In this document: piece after piece, positions 4,522 to 7,410 of the stretch
How positions within the stretch are numbered: position 1 is the first letter of the stretch
How the letters are laid out: each line of letters opens with the position of its first letter
Assembly: GCA_030150135.1 (NCBI GenBank)
Contig: JASLGO010000167.1
Span: 1 to 7,410, forward strand
Source of the DNA: Aquirhabdus sp.
GTDB lineage: Bacteria > Pseudomonadota > Gammaproteobacteria > Pseudomonadales > Moraxellaceae
Reading direction: 5' to 3'
Length of the DNA stretch: 7,410 nt
Made by a program: the position numbers and the translations under genes
The notes under the pieces: generated by a model
What the model was told of the DNA's origin: nothing
Database searches by the model: none
The model's input: the letters and a program-made list of their open reading frames with translations, nothing else

Positions 4522-7019
4522 TAGAAGCTTTCCATGGCGCGATCGAGTGCAGATGTAGAACGCGACGGCGGAGTCAAATTGCGAGCAGGTGCTGTTGGTA
4601 CAGACGGCTGTACAATTGGATTACCATTGGCATCTGTCGCAGAATTATTGGGTGTAATTGCTGGCGCATTAGGATCCATAGAGGCACTTTGTAATGCTTG
4701 CATTTGATCGATTTTTGCTTGCCCGCAAGGTGTCGCTTGTGCAGGTATGGTATTACGAAGCATCGGAATATACGTTGCACCAGCACAACCCTCTGCTGAA
4801 ACTTGTCCGCTCGTTGTGTCCAACCATTGCCAGACGACATTATCGGGTTGTGCAAATGCAACAGGAGTGAGTTTGAGACGGCTCATTAAGTCAATCCAAA
4901 TTGGTAATGCCCCAGTTGCGCCAGACAGTCCCGTTGGACGATTGTCATCCTGACCGACCCAAACGACAGCGGTGTAATTTCCACTATAACCTGCAAACCA
5001 TGAGTCACGTAGATCATTGGTCGTACCAGTTTTTCCAGCTAAATTCAATGTTGCTGGTAGTGTTCGATTTACAGCAGCAGCAGTTCCCGATTTGACGACT
5101 TGTTGCATCGCATAATTCAATAAATAAGTCGCTGCTGGATCTGATCCTTGTTGCATTGATAAGCCGAATCGCTGAATTGGTTGTCCATTAGATTTAATGA
5201 CAGAAATAATTGCGCGCGGTGGATGCTGAAAACCATCAGATGCAATCGTCTGATACATATTCAAAATATCAAGTGGAGATAAGTTTGCAGCACCGAGAAG
5301 AATAGAAGGATAGCCTGTTAATGTTGCATCCACACCTAGATTTTTTAAGGTATTAATGACTTGAGTGACACCAAGTTGCATGCCTAAGTGTACGGTCGCT
5401 TGATTATATGAATGTGCAAGCGCATCAGTCAGACTGACAACACCATGATCCTGTAGATCATAGTTTTTGGGTTGCCAATTGGTTAGACCTGCGCCAGATA
5501 TATTGACAGGGCCATCGTCGAGTAATGACGTCAAGTTGTAGCGACCAGATGCTAACGCGGTGAGATAAACTGCAGGTTTAAATAAAGATCCAACTTGTCT
5601 ACGAGCATCTAAAGCACGGTTATAACCAGTAAATAAGCCTGAACCTCCAACGACTGCGAGGATTTCACCATTTTGTGGGTTACTCACTAAAACTGCACCT
5701 TGTAGACCAGTGAGGCGCTTAGGATTAGATTTTATAATACGATTGATCGTTTGATCAAAAGCAGCATTTGCCGCATTTTGTACACGTGGATCTAGCGTTG
5801 TGAAAATCTGCAAACCATCACTGGTTAAATCGCTTTCTTGATATTCAAGGCGTAAGCGACGACGGACTAAATCAAGGAAGTCTGGATATAAGCTCTGACC
5901 TGCAGTTGGTTTTTTCACAATACCGAGTGGTGCATCATGTGCAGCTTGATATTGATCTTGTGAAATTTTTCCTTGCGCAAGCATATTATCCAGCACAACA
6001 TTTCTACGAGCTAATGCAGCTTCAGGATGGCGCCATGGATTATATTCACTTGGTCCTTTGACTAATCCCACTAATAAAGCAACTTGTGGCAATTTAAGCT
6101 CTTGAATAGGCTGTCCAAAATAAAACTGAGCCGCCAATCCAAAACCATTAATTGAGTGATTACCATTTTGACCGAGGTTAATCTCATTTAAATAGGTTTC
6201 TAAAATTTCATTTTTGGAATAATGGGTTTCAAGTAATAAAGCCATAACTGCTTCTGTGGCTTTACGTTTTAGCGTTCTTTCATTGGTTAAGTAAAAATTC
6301 TTAACTAACTGCTGAGTGAGTGTCGAACCACCTTGTCTTGCACCGCCAGTTGCATTCGAGAGTAACGCGCGCCCCAAACCGCGAACAGATATACCATGAT
6401 GTTGATAAAATGAATGGTCTTCCGTCGCAATTAACGCATCAATCAGTGATTGAGGTGTATCACTCAGTTTAATCAGTACCCGATCTTCATTAATACGCGG
6501 ATAAATTCCACCGATTAGTACAGGTTCTAAGCGAACAACACCCGTGCTGTTGGTTTGTGTGCTTTGAATATCGGCAATCGCCGTTGGTCCAAATTGAATT
6601 TTTAAAACTTGTTCTGGCTCGAGAGATGTTCCAAAATTAAAACCTCGAGTGTGAATGAACATCACACCACCATTATTCGTAAATGTTCCAGATGTTTGAT
6701 AATCGCTAGTATTTTTATAGCCTAGTAACGTTAATTCATCTTTAACTGATTTTGCATCAACATTTGCACCAACATATAGTTCTAAAGGGCGAGCATAAAC
6801 CTTAGCTGGAATCTCCCAACGCTGACCTTCAAATTTTGTGCGCACAACACTATCGAGTCTCATGACATAAATTGCTAATGCAACGAAGCTAAGGACAATA
6901 ATCACAAGAAAAAGTAATGCGACTACAACCAATCCGTTATGAGATTGAGGCGTGCCATTTCTTAGATTCGAGATACGAGAAATGACTTTAGACTTATTAG
7001 AAAAATTAGAACCAGACAA
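4521..7019 (-). CDS. mrcB: Penicillin-binding protein 1B, bifunctional glycosyltransferase/transpeptidase
   Basis: 832 residues, near the 844 of E. coli PBP1b. It polymerises lipid II into glycan strands and cross-links the stem peptides at the inner membrane's periplasmic face. A short basic cytoplasmic tail (1-28) precedes one membrane helix (about 29-53). Residues about 62-165 fit the UB2H regulatory domain, the docking site for lipoprotein activators. The GT51 domain (about 175-350) has ATEDHSFYQHHG with catalytic Glu200, GGSTLTQQLVKNFYL (230-244) and the segment around 269-284 (ETYLNEINLGQ). The transpeptidase (about 440-720) has SLFK with Ser478/Lys481, SYN (537-539) and KTGT (663-666). 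Cys745 and Cys765 could form a disulfide, and the tail (about 770-832) is Pro/Asn/Ala-rich. The start is a TTG at 7019-7017 without a visible Shine-Dalgarno; the frame is closed by TAA at 7049-7047 upstream and no better start precedes the membrane helix. It is coupled to the downstream lipoprotein. Confidence 0.95.
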   Translation of the reverse strand: MSGSNFSNKSKVISRISNLRNGTPQSHNGLVVVALLFLVIIVLSFVALAIYVMRLDSVVRTKFEGQRWEIPAKVYARPLELYVGANVDAKSVKDELTLLGYKNTSDYQTSGTFTNNGGVMFIHTRGFNFGTSLEPEQVLKIQFGPTAIADIQSTQTNSTGVVRLEPVLIGGIYPRINEDRVLIKLSDTPQSLIDALIATEDHSFYQHHGISVRGLGRALLSNATGGARQGGSTLTQQLVKNFYLTNERTLKRKATEAVMALLLETHYSKNEILETYLNEINLGQNGNHSINGFGLAAQFYFGQPIQELKLPQVALLVGLVKGPSEYNPWRHPEAALARRNVVLDNMLAQGKISQDQYQAAHDAPLGIVKKPTAGQSLYPDFLDLVRRRLRLEYQESDLTSDGLQIFTTLDPRVQNAANAAFDQTINRIIKSNPKRLTGLQGAVLVSNPQNGEILAVVGGSGLFTGYNRALDARRQVGSLFKPAVYLTALASGRYNLTSLLDDGPVNISGAGLTNWQPKNYDLQDHGVVSLTDALAHSYNQATVHLGMQLGVTQVINTLKNLGVDATLTGYPSILLGAANLSPLDILNMYQTIASDGFQHPPRAIISVIKSNGQPIQRFGLSMQQGSDPAATYLLNYAMQQVVKSGTAAAVNRTLPATLNLAGKTGTTNDLRDSWFAGYSGNYTAVVWVGQDDNRPTGLSGATGALPIWIDLMSRLKLTPVAFAQPDNVVWQWLDTTSGQVSAEGCAGATYIPMLRNTIPAQATPCGQAKIDQMQALQSASMDPNAPAITPNNSATDANGNPIVQPSVPTAPARNLTPPSRSTSALDRAMESF

Positions 7020-7254
7020 AATAATACGCCGTACGTTGGTAAAAAATTAGATAAATGATGCGACAGTATAAGTTTAGATGCAATCATTCTTCGTGAAGAA
7101 AACGTGGTGCTTTCGTGAATAAACAAAGAATAGTATGACGTAACGTAGTACTTCTCAATTTGTACATAAAGCATTTAGTGTGGGCGAATAACAGTCTGAT
7201 TTGGAGTAAAACGATCACAAAGCAAGCAGTCAACTGCAAAAGATGAGAAAAGGT
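7020..7254. other. Intergenic region upstream of mrcB with repeats
   Basis: No convincing gene is present. A 70-codon frame on the minus strand from 7174 mostly overlaps the gap and the mrcB start out of frame, and is judged spurious. Visible structure includes a direct repeat TTCGTGAA at 7090-7097 and 7112-7119 (22 bp apart), an inverted repeat TTCTTC/GAAGAA at 7087-7100, an imperfect 21-bp dyad at 7132-7152 (AGTA..ACGT.ACGT..TACT), and GCAGT/ACTGC at 7226-7237. The mrcB promoter must lie here, but I find no convincing -35/-10 pair on the minus strand. A TATACT hexamer (minus strand, within 7063-7071) lacks a partner. Confidence 0.4.
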
Positions 7255-7290
7255 TTGACAGTCATTGATAAATGTATAGAATGCACCCCA
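7255..7290 (+). promoter_or_regulatory. Strong sigma-70 promoter, rrn P1-like, reading out of the window
   Basis: A perfect -35 TTGACA (7255-7260) is separated by 16 bp from TAGAAT (7277-7282). The following GCACCCC discriminator is GC-rich, as in stringently controlled rRNA and tRNA promoters, and initiation is likely near A7290. An A-rich stretch (7238-7251) just upstream could act as a UP element. It is divergent from mrcB and no plus-strand gene begins within the window, so a stable-RNA operon to the right is likely. The hexamers are seen directly; the rrn assignment is inferred. Confidence 0.7.
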
Positions 7291-7410
7291 CAGCGACGGT
7301 GATGATCTTTTAAATAAGTAGATTAAACAATAGCTTAGGTGTTTTTGTGGTTGATTTTGAAGTGTTGGTGAGATGTTTTTGGTTGAAATTGAGTTTGGTT
7401 TTGCGAACTT
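7290..7410 (+). ncRNA. Untranslated leader with boxA-like motif, probable pre-16S rRNA leader (partial)
   Basis: About 120 bp downstream of the strong promoter are G/T-rich with no credible coding region. TGATCTTTTAAATA at 7303-7316 resembles boxA (core GCTCTTTAA), the NusB/NusE binding site used for antitermination in rRNA operons, although it is not an exact match. A short open frame from ATG 7373 reaches the window edge, but with no properly spaced Shine-Dalgarno it is not called. The 16S start sequence is not seen, so the rRNA gene, if present, lies to the right. Confidence 0.45.

Noticed and set aside
6962..7174. 70-codon minus-strand frame with a hydrophobic stretch upstream of mrcB
   Set aside because: It overlaps the mrcB start in another frame, has no clear ribosome site, and its hydrophobicity follows from T-rich DNA; not a convincing leader peptide without conservation data.
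7362..7410. Short plus-strand frames open to the right edge (GTG 7362, ATG 7373)
   Set aside because: Only about 12-16 codons are visible, there is no properly spaced Shine-Dalgarno, and the stable-RNA promoter context explains the region better.

Overview
The window looks like ordinary core chromosome of a gammaproteobacterium in the Moraxellaceae, most probably Acinetobacter. This is an inference from three things: moderate-to-low GC coding DNA with AT-rich gaps, the gene order bamD < > rluD - pgeF, and a MutT-ThiE fusion of the type found in Pseudomonadales. No sequence search was possible. I see no insertion sequence, integrase, CRISPR array, tRNA or rRNA gene body inside the window.

Layout. 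Bases 1-29 hold the first codons of a minus-strand gene, probably bamD, which is divergent from rluD across a 123-bp gap containing a plausible bamD promoter. On the plus strand follow rluD (23S rRNA pseudouridine synthase, with an unusual acidic N-terminal extension), pgeF (laccase-domain peptidoglycan editing factor), a short gap rich in inverted repeats with a perfect -10 hexamer, a WrbA-like flavodoxin-fold protein, and a two-domain Nudix/ThiE-like protein. The last two are 15 bp apart and probably form an operon. A terminator facing the minus strand lies in the 87-bp convergent gap. On the minus strand, mrcB (PBP1b, bifunctional peptidoglycan synthase) is followed by a TPR lipoprotein whose start codon overlaps the mrcB stop in a TAATG junction. 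The final 391 bp carry no convincing gene. They contain the region upstream of mrcB and, on the plus strand, a strong promoter with a GC-rich discriminator followed by an untranslated G/T-rich leader with a boxA-like motif. This suggests a stable-RNA (probably rrn) operon beginning just beyond the window.

How the genes fit together. Several genes concern the envelope: bamD (outer-membrane protein assembly), pgeF (keeps wrong amino acids out of peptidoglycan precursors) and mrcB with its coupled lipoprotein (peptidoglycan polymerisation and a likely outer-membrane activator of the LpoP type). rluD and the suspected rrn promoter concern the ribosome. The flavodoxin/Nudix pair fits a redox or nucleotide-sanitation role. 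The most interesting item is the PBP1b-lipoprotein pair. Nothing here clearly amounts to a new system.
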